A stretch of 20,394 nt of DNA from an uncultured Eubacteriales bacterium (GTDB taxonomy: Bacteria > Bacillota > Clostridia > Lachnospirales > Anaerotignaceae), in the NCBI GenBank assembly GCA_900548595.1, contig URLB01000016.1, positions 1 through 20,394 on the forward strand, read 5' to 3'. The notes under the pieces were generated by a model that worked only from the letters and a program-made list of their open reading frames with translations, searched no databases and was not told the origin of the DNA. The stretch's first letter is position 1. Each line of letters begins with the position of its first letter. Below, in pieces: positions 8,742-15,201 of this stretch. Position numbers and translations under genes: made by a program.

Positions 8742-9203
8742 ATGCTTAATATAGGTGATAAAGCTCCGGAATTCAATCTTCCGGACAAAGACGGAAATAT
8801 GGTGAAGCTTTCGGATTTTAAAGGAAAAAAGGTAGTACTTTATTTTTATCCTAAGGACAATACGCCGGGATGTACAAGACAGGCATGCGCATTCAGAAAT
8901 GTTATGGATGTTTATGAAAACATGGGGGTAAAGGTTATCGGCGTCAGCAAGGACAGCCAGAAAGCGCATACTAATTTTACGGAAAAACATGAGCTGAATT
9001 TTACATTGCTTTCAGACCCGGAACTGGAGGCTATACAGGCGTACGGCGTATGGCAGGAAAAGAAAAATTACGGTAAAGTAAGTATGGGGGTTGTGCGTTC
9101 TACATTTATTATTGACGAGGACGGAGTTATAGAAAAAGTTTATCCTAAGGCAAAGCCGGATACAAACGCCGAAGAGATACTTACTTATTTAAAGGGAGAA
9201 TAA
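8742..9203 (+). CDS. bcp: Thiol peroxidase of the Bcp/PrxQ family
   Basis: This peroxiredoxin reduces hydrogen and organic peroxides in the cytoplasm, usually with thioredoxin as electron donor. In the 153 residues the motif DNTPGCTRQAC gives the peroxidatic cysteine C44 and a second cysteine, C49, five residues on, as in atypical two-cysteine Bcp enzymes. PGCT provides the active-site threonine, and the RSTFIIDEDG stretch carries the conserved arginine. Length and domain layout are standard, with no extra domain. GGGAGG lies 8 bases or so before the ATG. It starts 21 bases after tldE and has no visible promoter of its own, so it is probably the last gene of the recU operon. I see no convincing terminator after it. 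Confidence 0.95.
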   Translation: MLNIGDKAPEFNLPDKDGNMVKLSDFKGKKVVLYFYPKDNTPGCTRQACAFRNVMDVYENMGVKVIGVSKDSQKAHTNFTEKHELNFTLLSDPELEAIQAYGVWQEKKNYGKVSMGVVRSTFIIDEDGVIEKVYPKAKPDTNAEEILTYLKGE

Positions 9204-9236
9204 GACGTATTTTAAAAGCGTATGCTTATTTAGCGG

Positions 9237-9265
9237 TTGAAACGCCGTCATAAAAATAGTATAAT
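9237..9265 (+). promoter_or_regulatory. Strong SigA-type promoter of the cytidylate-kinase-like gene
   Basis: TTGAAA (9237-9242) and a perfect TATAAT (9260-9265) with a 17-base spacer. Transcription would begin near 9272, which leaves a 5' leader of about 72 bases and excludes a start codon at 9284 with a usable ribosome site. Confidence 0.82.
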
Positions 9266-9343
9266 TAAGCTGTCATTAACTGTGTGAGTTTTTACCGGAT
9301 TGATGACAGAATAAAAAGGTCAATACGAATAGGAGTGCTTTGT

Positions 9344-9955
9344 ATGGACGATAACAAAATTATTATTTCAATCGGAAGAAGATACGGAAGCGGCGGCCGC
9401 GAAATAGGAAGAAAGCTGGCGGAGCTTTTTAATATCGACTTTTATGATAAGGAACTGATAACGCTTGCAGCTAAACAGAGCGGATTTTCCGAGGAGATAC
9501 TGAAGGAAAACGATGAAAACCATAACGGCAGTTTTCTTTACTCGCTTGTAATGGGTACATATACGGGCGGCAACAACCTTCCGCTTAATCATAAGCTTTT
9601 TTTGGCGCAGTTTGACACGATTAAAAGCCTCGCCGAAGAAAAATCGTGCGTTATTATAGGCAGATGCGCGGATTATGCACTGGAATATAATCCGAATTGT
9701 ATAAAAGTTTTTATCCATGCAGATCTTGACAGCAGAATAAAAAGAGCTGTCGGCGAATACGGTGTTGATCCCGACAAGGTTGAGGAAACTATTAAGAAAA
9801 TAGATAAAAAGAGAGAAAGTTATTATAACTTCTATACAGGCAAAAAATGGGGTCATATGGAAAACTATGACTTGACTATCAACAGCACTGTTTCGGGAAT
9901 AGACGGAGCGGTTAAAATAATAGCCGATCTTGTTAGGGAAAAAATGAATAAGTAA
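9344..9955 (+). CDS. Cytidylate kinase-like family protein
   Basis: A P-loop kinase-like protein of 203 residues of the family annotated as cytidylate kinase-like (Cytidylate_kin2). The N-terminal IISIGRRYGSGGREIGRKLA contains the unusual nucleotide loop of this family, GRRYGSGGREIG at residues 11-22, in place of a classic GxxxxGKS. Downstream are a helical lid region and the sequence VIIGRCADYAL, followed by KVFIHADLDSRIKR, which resembles the base-binding and LID arginines of CMP kinases. True CMP kinase activity is not established for this group; it may phosphorylate another nucleotide or have a regulatory role. AGGAG (9331-9335) sits 8 bases before the ATG at 9344, and the promoter supports this start over the frame opening at 9284. 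It is a single-gene unit with promoter and terminator. Confidence 0.88.
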   Translation: MDDNKIIISIGRRYGSGGREIGRKLAELFNIDFYDKELITLAAKQSGFSEEILKENDENHNGSFLYSLVMGTYTGGNNLPLNHKLFLAQFDTIKSLAEEKSCVIIGRCADYALEYNPNCIKVFIHADLDSRIKRAVGEYGVDPDKVEETIKKIDKKRESYYNFYTGKKWGHMENYDLTINSTVSGIDGAVKIIADLVREKMNK

Positions 9956-9960
9956 AGTTT

Positions 9961-9987
9961 ACGGCAGGCGTAAGCCTGCCGTTTTTA
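9961..9987 (+). terminator. Rho-independent terminator
   Basis: A 9-bp GC-rich stem, ACGGCAGGC (9961-9969) with GCCTGCCGT (9974-9982), around a GTAA tetraloop and followed by a T-run. It ends the cytidylate-kinase-like unit. Confidence 0.93.
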
Positions 9988-10092
9988 TATGCATTGGATT
10001 AGAAAATAAATACAAATAAAAAAGAAACGAACTAATCTTTAATAAAATAATTACTATGGAAACAGGCTTGTTATAAAAATGCTTGTAGAAAT

Positions 10093-10120
10093 TTGACTTA
10101 AACTGCTGTCTCAATATAAG
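10093..10120 (+). promoter_or_regulatory. Possible upstream promoter of the DUF1576 gene
   Basis: TTGACT (10093-10098) and TATAAG (10115-10120) with a 16-base spacer. It is weaker than the promoter 36 bases downstream. The two could be tandem start sites for the same gene. Confidence 0.4.
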
Positions 10121-10128
10121 TAAAATTG

Positions 10129-10157
10129 TTGAAATATGATGATAGCAATGATATAAT
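10129..10157 (+). promoter_or_regulatory. Main SigA-type promoter of the DUF1576 gene
   Basis: TTGAAA (10129-10134) and a perfect TATAAT (10152-10157) with a 17-base spacer. The predicted start near 10164 gives a 55-base leader that holds a small hairpin, GCGC-TTTT-GCGC (10187-10198), just before the ribosome site. Confidence 0.8.
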
Positions 10158-10218
10158 TTTATAAATGGTGTATTATTGAAACTATAGCGCTTTTGCGCAG
10201 GCAGTGGGGGAGAATTTC

Positions 10219-11556
10219 GTGGAGCAAAGTTGGAAGAAGCCATATAGATGGCTTTTTGTTTATGCCTTTATGTTTATTGTTGTGGCATTTGCCGTGGCAA
10301 GACCTGCGGAAATATTTGAAGGTCTTAAGGTTATTGTATTTTCGAGCGACATATTGATTACGGATTATTTGGAATTGGCAGGCGTAGGCCCTACTTTTGC
10401 CAATGTCGGGCTTGTAATGATTATTACGGCTGCGCTTATGTATGCAAATAAGATGCCTATAGGAAGTGGAAACATAGTTACAATAGGTCTTATGTCGGGC
10501 TTCGCGTTTTTCGGAAAAAATATTTTTAATATGTGGTTTATCATACTCGGCACATATCTTTTTTGCGCGCTGAGAAAGGAATCGCTTTCAAGATACCTTC
10601 TTCCGAGTTTTTGGGCGTCATCTCTGGGGCCGCTCATCAGCTCGACATTTTTCCACCAAGGGGATTTGACGGTAGCAAGCGTTACGGTTTCTGTTATAAC
10701 AGGTCTTATTATCGGATTTGTAACTCCTGTACTTACGGGATATACACAACGTATACAGCACGGGCTTAACCTTTATAACGGCGGTTTTGCAACTGGACTT
10801 ATGGCGATGATGCTTACTCCTATATTAAAAGGCTTCGGATATGAGTTCAATTCGGTTTCAATATGGTCAACCAAGTACAGCACAGTATTTATGACTGTTT
10901 TGCTTGTGTCGGGAATAACGCTTATAGTTATGGGCGTTGCAAATGATGACAATGCCTTTAAAAACTACAGAAATCTGCTTAAAAGACCCGGAAACCCTGC
11001 CGACGATTTTTTATTGTTAGACGGAGCGGGAGCTGTGCTTATAAATATGGGCGTTAATATTATTGTATCAACACTTGTGCTTGTAGCCGTAGGCGGAGAT
11101 GTCAACGGGCCGACTATCGGAGGAATACTTACGATAGCGGGATTCAGCGTAAAGGGAAAACATGTAAAAAATATACTGCCGGTTATGGCAGGAGTTATCC
11201 TCAGCGGAGTTTTAAGAGGGGACGGAGCGGTAGTTACGCCTGCGGCGCAGCTGGCTCTTCTTTTCGGAACAACGCTTGCGCCGGTATCGGGTACATACGG
11301 TCCTATCGCAGGTGTGATAGCAGGATTTATACATTCGTGTGTAGTATTGTATGCCGGAGCGGGATATTCAGGCGTAAACCTTTATAATAACGGATTTGCC
11401 GGGGGTCTTACGGCAATCGTTATGCATTCGGTACTTTCGGAATTTTTCAAACCTAACGAATATTCGGAACCTTCGGAAAGCATGAAACCAAAGGAAAAAC
11501 CTATAGATACGGAAAAAACCTCAATAGATTTGAGCGACTTGGATTTGTATGAGTAA
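10219..11556 (+). CDS. DUF1576 family multi-spanning membrane protein with internal duplication
   Basis: A hydrophobic protein of 445 residues with many membrane segments, which I assign to DUF1576, a family without a known function. Residues 51-115 and 265-329 align without gaps: LELAGVGPTFANVG with LLLDGAGAVLINMG, and FFGKN with VKGKH at the same offset of 214. A later pair also matches: GLNLYNGGFATGL (182-194) and GVNLYNNGFAGGL (385-397). Two homologous halves are a feature of transporters and channels, and the NLYN-GFA-GL motif recalls the GLYGYNGVLVG motif of urea transporters. The last 35 residues are polar and probably cytosolic. I chose GTG at 10219 because GGGGGAG lies 6 bases upstream; a GTG at 10204 has no ribosome site. 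The gene stands alone between its promoters and the T-box promoter. Confidence 0.8.
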   Translation: MEQSWKKPYRWLFVYAFMFIVVAFAVARPAEIFEGLKVIVFSSDILITDYLELAGVGPTFANVGLVMIITAALMYANKMPIGSGNIVTIGLMSGFAFFGKNIFNMWFIILGTYLFCALRKESLSRYLLPSFWASSLGPLISSTFFHQGDLTVASVTVSVITGLIIGFVTPVLTGYTQRIQHGLNLYNGGFATGLMAMMLTPILKGFGYEFNSVSIWSTKYSTVFMTVLLVSGITLIVMGVANDDNAFKNYRNLLKRPGNPADDFLLLDGAGAVLINMGVNIIVSTLVLVAVGGDVNGPTIGGILTIAGFSVKGKHVKNILPVMAGVILSGVLRGDGAVVTPAAQLALLFGTTLAPVSGTYGPIAGVIAGFIHSCVVLYAGAGYSGVNLYNNGFAGGLTAIVMHSVLSEFFKPNEYSEPSESMKPKEKPIDTEKTSIDLSDLDLYE

Positions 11557-11592
11557 ACGATAAAAATTAACTTTGATAAATAAAAAAACATA

Positions 11593-11621
11593 TTGACACA
11601 TGAAAAATCGTGTGGTAATCT
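11593..11621 (+). promoter_or_regulatory. SigA-type promoter of the T-box/aminotransferase transcript
   Basis: A perfect TTGACA (11593-11598) and TAATCT (11616-11621) with a 17-base spacer. Transcription should begin near 11628, directly before Stem I of the T-box. Confidence 0.82.
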
Positions 11622-11627
11622 GTAAAA

Positions 11628-11910
11628 AACGATAAACGTAGTGATGAGGACAAGTAGACTGTCTGATACAGTTCAGAGAGCTGCCGTTTGGTGCGAGGCA
11701 GTACTGAGATTTCAGTTGAAGTAACCTTTGAACGGTTCGCTGAACGAGTTATTTCAAGTAGGTGGAAACGGATGCCGACCGTTACAGCGGCAGGATATAA
11801 GCAGTTTGCCGTATCTGTTTTGAGAGCATCTTTTTAGATGAATTAGAGTGGTACCACGGAAGTTTAGCCTTTCGTCTCTTTACATAAGAGACGAAAGGCT
11901 TTTTTGTTTT
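11628..11910 (+). ncRNA. T-box riboswitch leader, valine (GUA) specifier
   Basis: The leader has the full T-box order. Stem I begins with GTGATGAGGACAAGTA; AGTA at 11653-11656 is the 5' side of the specifier-loop motif. The next bases GACTG (11657-11661) pair with CAGTT (11713-11717), followed by GAA (11718-11720). The three bases after GAA are the specifier: GTA at 11721-11723, valine, followed by the usual purine. The AGAGAGCTGCC...GGTGCGAGGCAG part is the distal Stem I loop. A Stem II-like hairpin (AACGG/CCGTT) and Stem III (CATCT/AGATG) come next. The T-box itself, AGAGTGGTACCACGG, is at 11845-11859. Its UGGU would pair with the ACCA end of an uncharged tRNA with discriminator A, as valine tRNAs have. 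Uncharged tRNA should favour the antiterminator and so transcription of the aminotransferase gene. Confidence 0.95.
11866..11906 (+). terminator. T-box regulated terminator
   Basis: A perfect 15-bp stem (11866-11880 with 11886-11900) with loop TACAT and a following T-run. Its 5' half includes the CGTCTCT segment that pairs with the AGAG of the T-box sequence in the competing antiterminator, so its formation is conditional on tRNA charging. Confidence 0.93.
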
Positions 11911-11971
11911 TCGGGATCGGTCTTTTTCGGCGGCGCTTAGAAAACAGTATTATTATTCAGGAGGGAAAACT

Positions 11972-13039
11972 ATGAAAATCAGATTTGAAGAAAGAAAAGA
12001 ACTTAAACAGAAACCCGATATGGATAATCTCGGTTTCGGAAAAATATTTACGGATTATATGGTTGTTGCCGACTATAACCCCGAAAAAGGCTGGCATGAC
12101 GCAAGAATAGTTCCTTACGGTCCGCTGGAACTTTATCCCGGAACAATGGTATTCCACTACGGACAGAGCTCTTTTGAGGGACTTAAAGCGTATTATATTG
12201 ATGAAAATACGATTCATCTTTTCAGACCTGAAAAAAACTTTGAACGTATGAATAATTCCAACAGCCGTTTATGTATACCCGAACTTGACCCGGAGGAATT
12301 TACGGAGTATATTACAGAAGCAATTAAAATAGAAAAAGACTGGATACCAAAGGAAGAGGGAAAGAGCCTTTATATAAGACCTATGATTATAGCAACCGAT
12401 GAAAATCTCGGGGTTCATTCGTCAAAGACGTTTAAATTTGTATGTATGTTCTGTCCTGTTGCTTCCTATTACGAAGAAGGTATAAAGCCGGTTAAAATAT
12501 ATGTTGAACATGATTTTAAAAGAGCCGTAAAAGGCGGAACGGGATTTGCGAAAACAGCCGCTAACTACGCACAGAGCCTTAAAAGCCAGGAAGAGGCGGA
12601 AGAAGCCGGATATGCGCAGGTACTTTGGCTTGACGCCATTGAAAGAAAGTATATTGAGGAAGTCGGCTCTATGAATATAATGTTCGTTATAGACGGAACT
12701 GTTGTTACTCCGGAGCTTAACGGCAGTATACTTCCGGGTATAACAAGGGCGTCGGCTTTAGAACTCCTCAGAGACAAGGGATATAAGGTTGAAGAAAGGA
12801 AGATTTCCATAGAAGAGCTGATTGAAGCGGCAGAAAACGGAAAGCTTGACGAAGCGTTCGGAACGGGAACGGCTGCCGTAATATCTCCCGTAGGAGAAAT
12901 ACTCTATAACGGAAAAAATTATATAATCAACGAAGGAAAGATAGGACCTGTTGCTCAGGACATATATGACACAATAACAAAGACCCAGTACGGCAAAATT
13001 GAAGATAAATATAACTGGATAAGAAAAATAAAAATTTGA
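11972..13039 (+). CDS. ilvE: Branched-chain amino acid aminotransferase
   Basis: This PLP enzyme of fold type IV catalyses the last step of valine, leucine and isoleucine synthesis, transferring the amino group from glutamate to the matching 2-keto acid, and the reverse reaction in breakdown. At 355 residues it is of the longer BCAT form, like Bacillus YbgE and the mitochondrial enzymes. The PLP lysine is K194 in GGTGFAKTAANYAQS. Other family sites are YGQSSFEGLKAY (63-74), KYIEEVGSMNI, the phosphate-binding GSILPGITRASAL and the late FGTGTAAVISPVGEI. GGAGGG lies about 8 bases before the ATG. It is the only gene behind the T-box, and a terminator follows 8 bases after the stop, so it is monocistronic and controlled by the tRNA sensor. 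No other ilv or leu gene is in the window. Confidence 0.96.
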   Translation: MKIRFEERKELKQKPDMDNLGFGKIFTDYMVVADYNPEKGWHDARIVPYGPLELYPGTMVFHYGQSSFEGLKAYYIDENTIHLFRPEKNFERMNNSNSRLCIPELDPEEFTEYITEAIKIEKDWIPKEEGKSLYIRPMIIATDENLGVHSSKTFKFVCMFCPVASYYEEGIKPVKIYVEHDFKRAVKGGTGFAKTAANYAQSLKSQEEAEEAGYAQVLWLDAIERKYIEEVGSMNIMFVIDGTVVTPELNGSILPGITRASALELLRDKGYKVEERKISIEELIEAAENGKLDEAFGTGTAAVISPVGEILYNGKNYIINEGKIGPVAQDIYDTITKTQYGKIEDKYNWIRKIKI

Positions 13040-13047
13040 TAATCTGA

Positions 13048-13076
13048 AAAAAGGCTCGTTTTAAACGGGTCTTTTT
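13048..13076 (+). terminator. Rho-independent terminator after ilvE
   Basis: A 13-bp stem with two G·U pairs (13048-13060 with 13064-13076) and loop TTA, with A and T tracts at the base, starting 8 bases after the ilvE stop codon. Confidence 0.8.
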
Positions 13077-13083
13077 ATTTTGA

Positions 13084-13101
13084 TATTTCATAGATGAAAT
13101 A
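13084..13101. promoter_or_regulatory. Perfect palindrome upstream of the ECF sigma gene, possible operator
   Basis: TATTTCAT and ATGAAATA (8-base arms, 2-base centre AG) form an exact inverted repeat. It lies just after a TTGATA (13080-13085) that could be a -35 box, so a bound dimer would block that promoter. No good -10 box follows, and the role is inferred. Confidence 0.4.
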
Positions 13102-13181
13102 AATTAAAAAATATTTTTATATGAAAAAGGAGCGCAAACCGTATCTATTCCGTCTAATATACAGAAGCATAAAAAATGCTC

Positions 13182-13193
13182 CTGTACGTACAG
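13182..13193. promoter_or_regulatory. Perfect 12-base palindrome CTGTACGTACAG before the ECF sigma gene
   Basis: An exact 12-base inverted repeat 20 bases before the sigma factor ATG at 13214. In RNA it could only form a 4-bp stem with loop ACGT, so a DNA-binding dimer is a better explanation. The binder is unknown. Confidence 0.35.
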
Positions 13194-13213
13194 AAAAGAA
13201 AGGAAAGACATTT

Positions 13214-13735
13214 ATGGAAAAAATGATAAGAGCTGCAAAGGCGGGAGAGCCTGATGCGTTTACACGGCTTATGAAGAGTCAGATGCAGAGCATGTATAAG
13301 ACTGCAGGGGCAATTCTTATGAATGACGAGGATATAGCCGACGCCGTATCGGATACCATACTTACCTGTTGGGAAAGCATAGGTTGTCTGAGAGAAGAAA
13401 AATATTTCAGAACATGGATGACAAGAATACTTATAAATAAATGCAACGACATAATACGCAGAAAAAAATATATCTTGCAAGCCGATATCCCGGATAAGCC
13501 ATATATTGACTCCGGCTTTGAAAATACAGAGTGGAAAGAGACAATTAATATGGTTTCGGATAAATACAGGCTTGTACTTGTACTGTATTATATAGAAGAT
13601 TTTAATACAAAAGATATAAGTGAAATGCTTGGTATGCCGGAAGGAACCGTAAGAAGCAGATTGGCGAGGGGAAGAGAACAGCTTAGGCAGATTTACGAAG
13701 AAAGAGAGTATGAAACAGGAGGTCAGACGTTATGA
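13214..13735 (+). CDS. ECF-type RNA polymerase sigma factor
   Basis: A 173-residue sigma-70 family factor of the extracytoplasmic-function type, which redirects RNA polymerase after an envelope signal. Region 2 covers about residues 14-83, with DEDIADAVSDTILTCWE (the -10 recognition helix area) and FRTWMTRILINKCNDIIRRKK. Region 4 covers about 110-160, with the helix-turn-helix TKDISEMLGMPEGTVRSRLARGREQL that binds the -35 box. There is no extra C-terminal domain. I chose the ATG at 13214 because AGGAAAG lies just upstream and the protein then has the usual ECF length; an ATG at 13121 would add 31 basic residues and has no ribosome site. Its stop overlaps the next start in ATGA, so the following membrane protein is its probable anti-sigma factor. 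Confidence 0.92.
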   Translation: MEKMIRAAKAGEPDAFTRLMKSQMQSMYKTAGAILMNDEDIADAVSDTILTCWESIGCLREEKYFRTWMTRILINKCNDIIRRKKYILQADIPDKPYIDSGFENTEWKETINMVSDKYRLVLVLYYIEDFNTKDISEMLGMPEGTVRSRLARGREQLRQIYEEREYETGGQTL

Positions 13736-14922
13736 AAGAAATATTCGATAAACTCAGAGAAGATATAGAAATACCCGAGATAGTAAATAAAAAGGCTGAA
13801 GACGCATTTGAAAAGATATATGCGGAATGTAAAGATAATACAAAGGAAGCCGAAATAAAAAATATAAAGCCGACAAAGAGACACAACCTTAAAAAAATGA
13901 CGGTAGTCGTTGCGGCGGCAGTAATGCTTTGCGCCGTAACAACGGCGGCAGCGGTATTAAAATGGAGCCAAAGCCTGTCGGAAGGAATGCAGGTATCGGA
14001 AGATCAAATGAAAAATGTCGAAAACAGCGGAATGAATAAATTTGTAGAGCAGTCATGCACAGATAACGGCATTACGGTAACGGCAATCCAGAGTATAACT
14101 GATAATTATTATACTCATATTGCTTTCAGGGTAGAGGGCTTTGAAATTGAAGAGGGGAAACAGCCGGACTTTGAGGAGTTCGATATTACGGTGGACGGAA
14201 AAGATGACTTTGGGATATCGGCAGGCTTTTGGGACGGGATTGTTTCCGATAACAACGGTAACCTTATTACTACAGATGGCAAACCGTTGGCAAAAGATAA
14301 AGATGGAAGAATAGTGGAGAATTACGTTTTGGACGACGGGACTATGGAATACCATATAACTCTTTTTAACCATAATGAGGAAAAAGGAAAGTTTTTCGGA
14401 AAACCGATACATGTAGAATTGAAAAACCTGGGCACTGTTGCCAAGGCTGAGTATTTCAGCGGTATTGAAGGTAATTGGACATTTGACTGGACTCTTGCGG
14501 GGGCAGATACGACTGAGGTGTATGAGCCGGATTTTATGCTGGAAGATACAGGAGCAAAAGTAAAGAAAATAGAAGTATCTCCCATATCGATTATGGTAGA
14601 ATACGATTTCCCGAGACAGGAGACGGAAGAAGAGTATATGGACGAAAACGGAAAAGTGGGTATGGTTACTATGTTCGGGGAGCCTCCGTTTGCCACTGGA
14701 GTTAAGCTTAAAGACGGTACAGTCATTAAATATATTTATACAGGCCCGGGAGGAGGCGGATATGAAGATGAGAACTCCGACACATATTCATTTTTGCTGG
14801 CATCCGACAGAGTTATAGACGTTGATGAGATAGAGAGCATACTGTTTTTGAAGCCTGTAGATGAAACAATGAAATATCCGAAACTTGAATTTTATGATGT
14901 CCCGCTTCTGAATAAAAAATAA
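13732..14922 (+). CDS. DUF4179 membrane protein, probable anti-sigma factor
   Basis: The 396-residue protein has an N-terminal cytosolic part of about 55 residues, one membrane helix (56-77, VVVAAAVMLCAV) and an extracytoplasmic region of about 320 residues. That layout and the domain match DUF4179 proteins, commonly encoded directly after ECF sigma genes in Clostridia. By analogy the short cytosolic segment would hold the sigma factor and the outer domain would sense the envelope, but no zinc-type ZAS motif (HxxxCxxC) is seen, so binding must differ from the classic anti-sigma fold. The outer part has two beta-rich repeats of unknown ligand. Translation is coupled by the 4-base ATGA overlap, and AGGAGG lies 9 bases upstream. 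A strong terminator follows, closing the two-gene unit. Confidence 0.8.
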   Translation: MKEIFDKLREDIEIPEIVNKKAEDAFEKIYAECKDNTKEAEIKNIKPTKRHNLKKMTVVVAAAVMLCAVTTAAAVLKWSQSLSEGMQVSEDQMKNVENSGMNKFVEQSCTDNGITVTAIQSITDNYYTHIAFRVEGFEIEEGKQPDFEEFDITVDGKDDFGISAGFWDGIVSDNNGNLITTDGKPLAKDKDGRIVENYVLDDGTMEYHITLFNHNEEKGKFFGKPIHVELKNLGTVAKAEYFSGIEGNWTFDWTLAGADTTEVYEPDFMLEDTGAKVKKIEVSPISIMVEYDFPRQETEEEYMDENGKVGMVTMFGEPPFATGVKLKDGTVIKYIYTGPGGGGYEDENSDTYSFLLASDRVIDVDEIESILFLKPVDETMKYPKLEFYDVPLLNKK

Positions 14923-14939
14923 AATAAGGTAGATATACG

Positions 14940-14966
14940 GCAGGGGAATATATCCCCTGCTTTTTA
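14940..14966 (+). terminator. Rho-independent terminator of the sigma/DUF4179 operon
   Basis: An 8-bp stem, GCAGGGGA (14940-14947) with TCCCCTGC (14953-14960), loop ATATA, followed by TTTTTA. Confidence 0.92.
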
Positions 14967-15131
14967 TATGCATAGGTCGGCATAAAAATGCAAATTTTAC
15001 ATATAGAGCGACAAAGGTGTGGGAATATAAGCTAATTAAAGAATCCTTTATATAGAATAAAGACTAATTTAGTGTGGTAAAAATTTCTTGTTAATGATAC
15101 AATGATTAAAGCATAATTTTTACGACATGGA

Positions 15132-15169
15132 TTGACATAATTATCTGTATGACACAGCTATAATATAAT
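15132..15169 (+). promoter_or_regulatory. Probable glgB promoter with atypical spacing
   Basis: A perfect TTGACA (15132-15137) is followed by two overlapping perfect TATAAT boxes (15159-15164 and 15164-15169). The spacers are 21 and 26 bases, both too long for a normal SigA site, so either the -35 box is not used or a regulator remodels the region. The remaining 160 bases back to the previous terminator hold no gene and nothing else I can name. Confidence 0.4.
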
Positions 15170-15201
15170 TTTGACGAAAGCTGTTTTAGGGAGGGGTATC
15201 C

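Noticed and set aside
9204..9236. Possible terminator after bcp (AAGC-GTAT-GCTT)
   Set aside because: The stem is only 4 bp and the following bases are not a T-run, so it cannot be supported.
13140..13165. Possible ECF autoregulated promoter (AAACC and CGTC)
   Set aside because: The boxes are about 10 bases apart, while ECF promoters need about 16, so the match is probably chance.
13121..13213. An upstream ATG giving the ECF sigma factor a 31-residue basic extension
   Set aside because: No Shine-Dalgarno sequence precedes it, ECF factors normally lack such an extension, and the palindrome at 13182 would then lie within the coding sequence.
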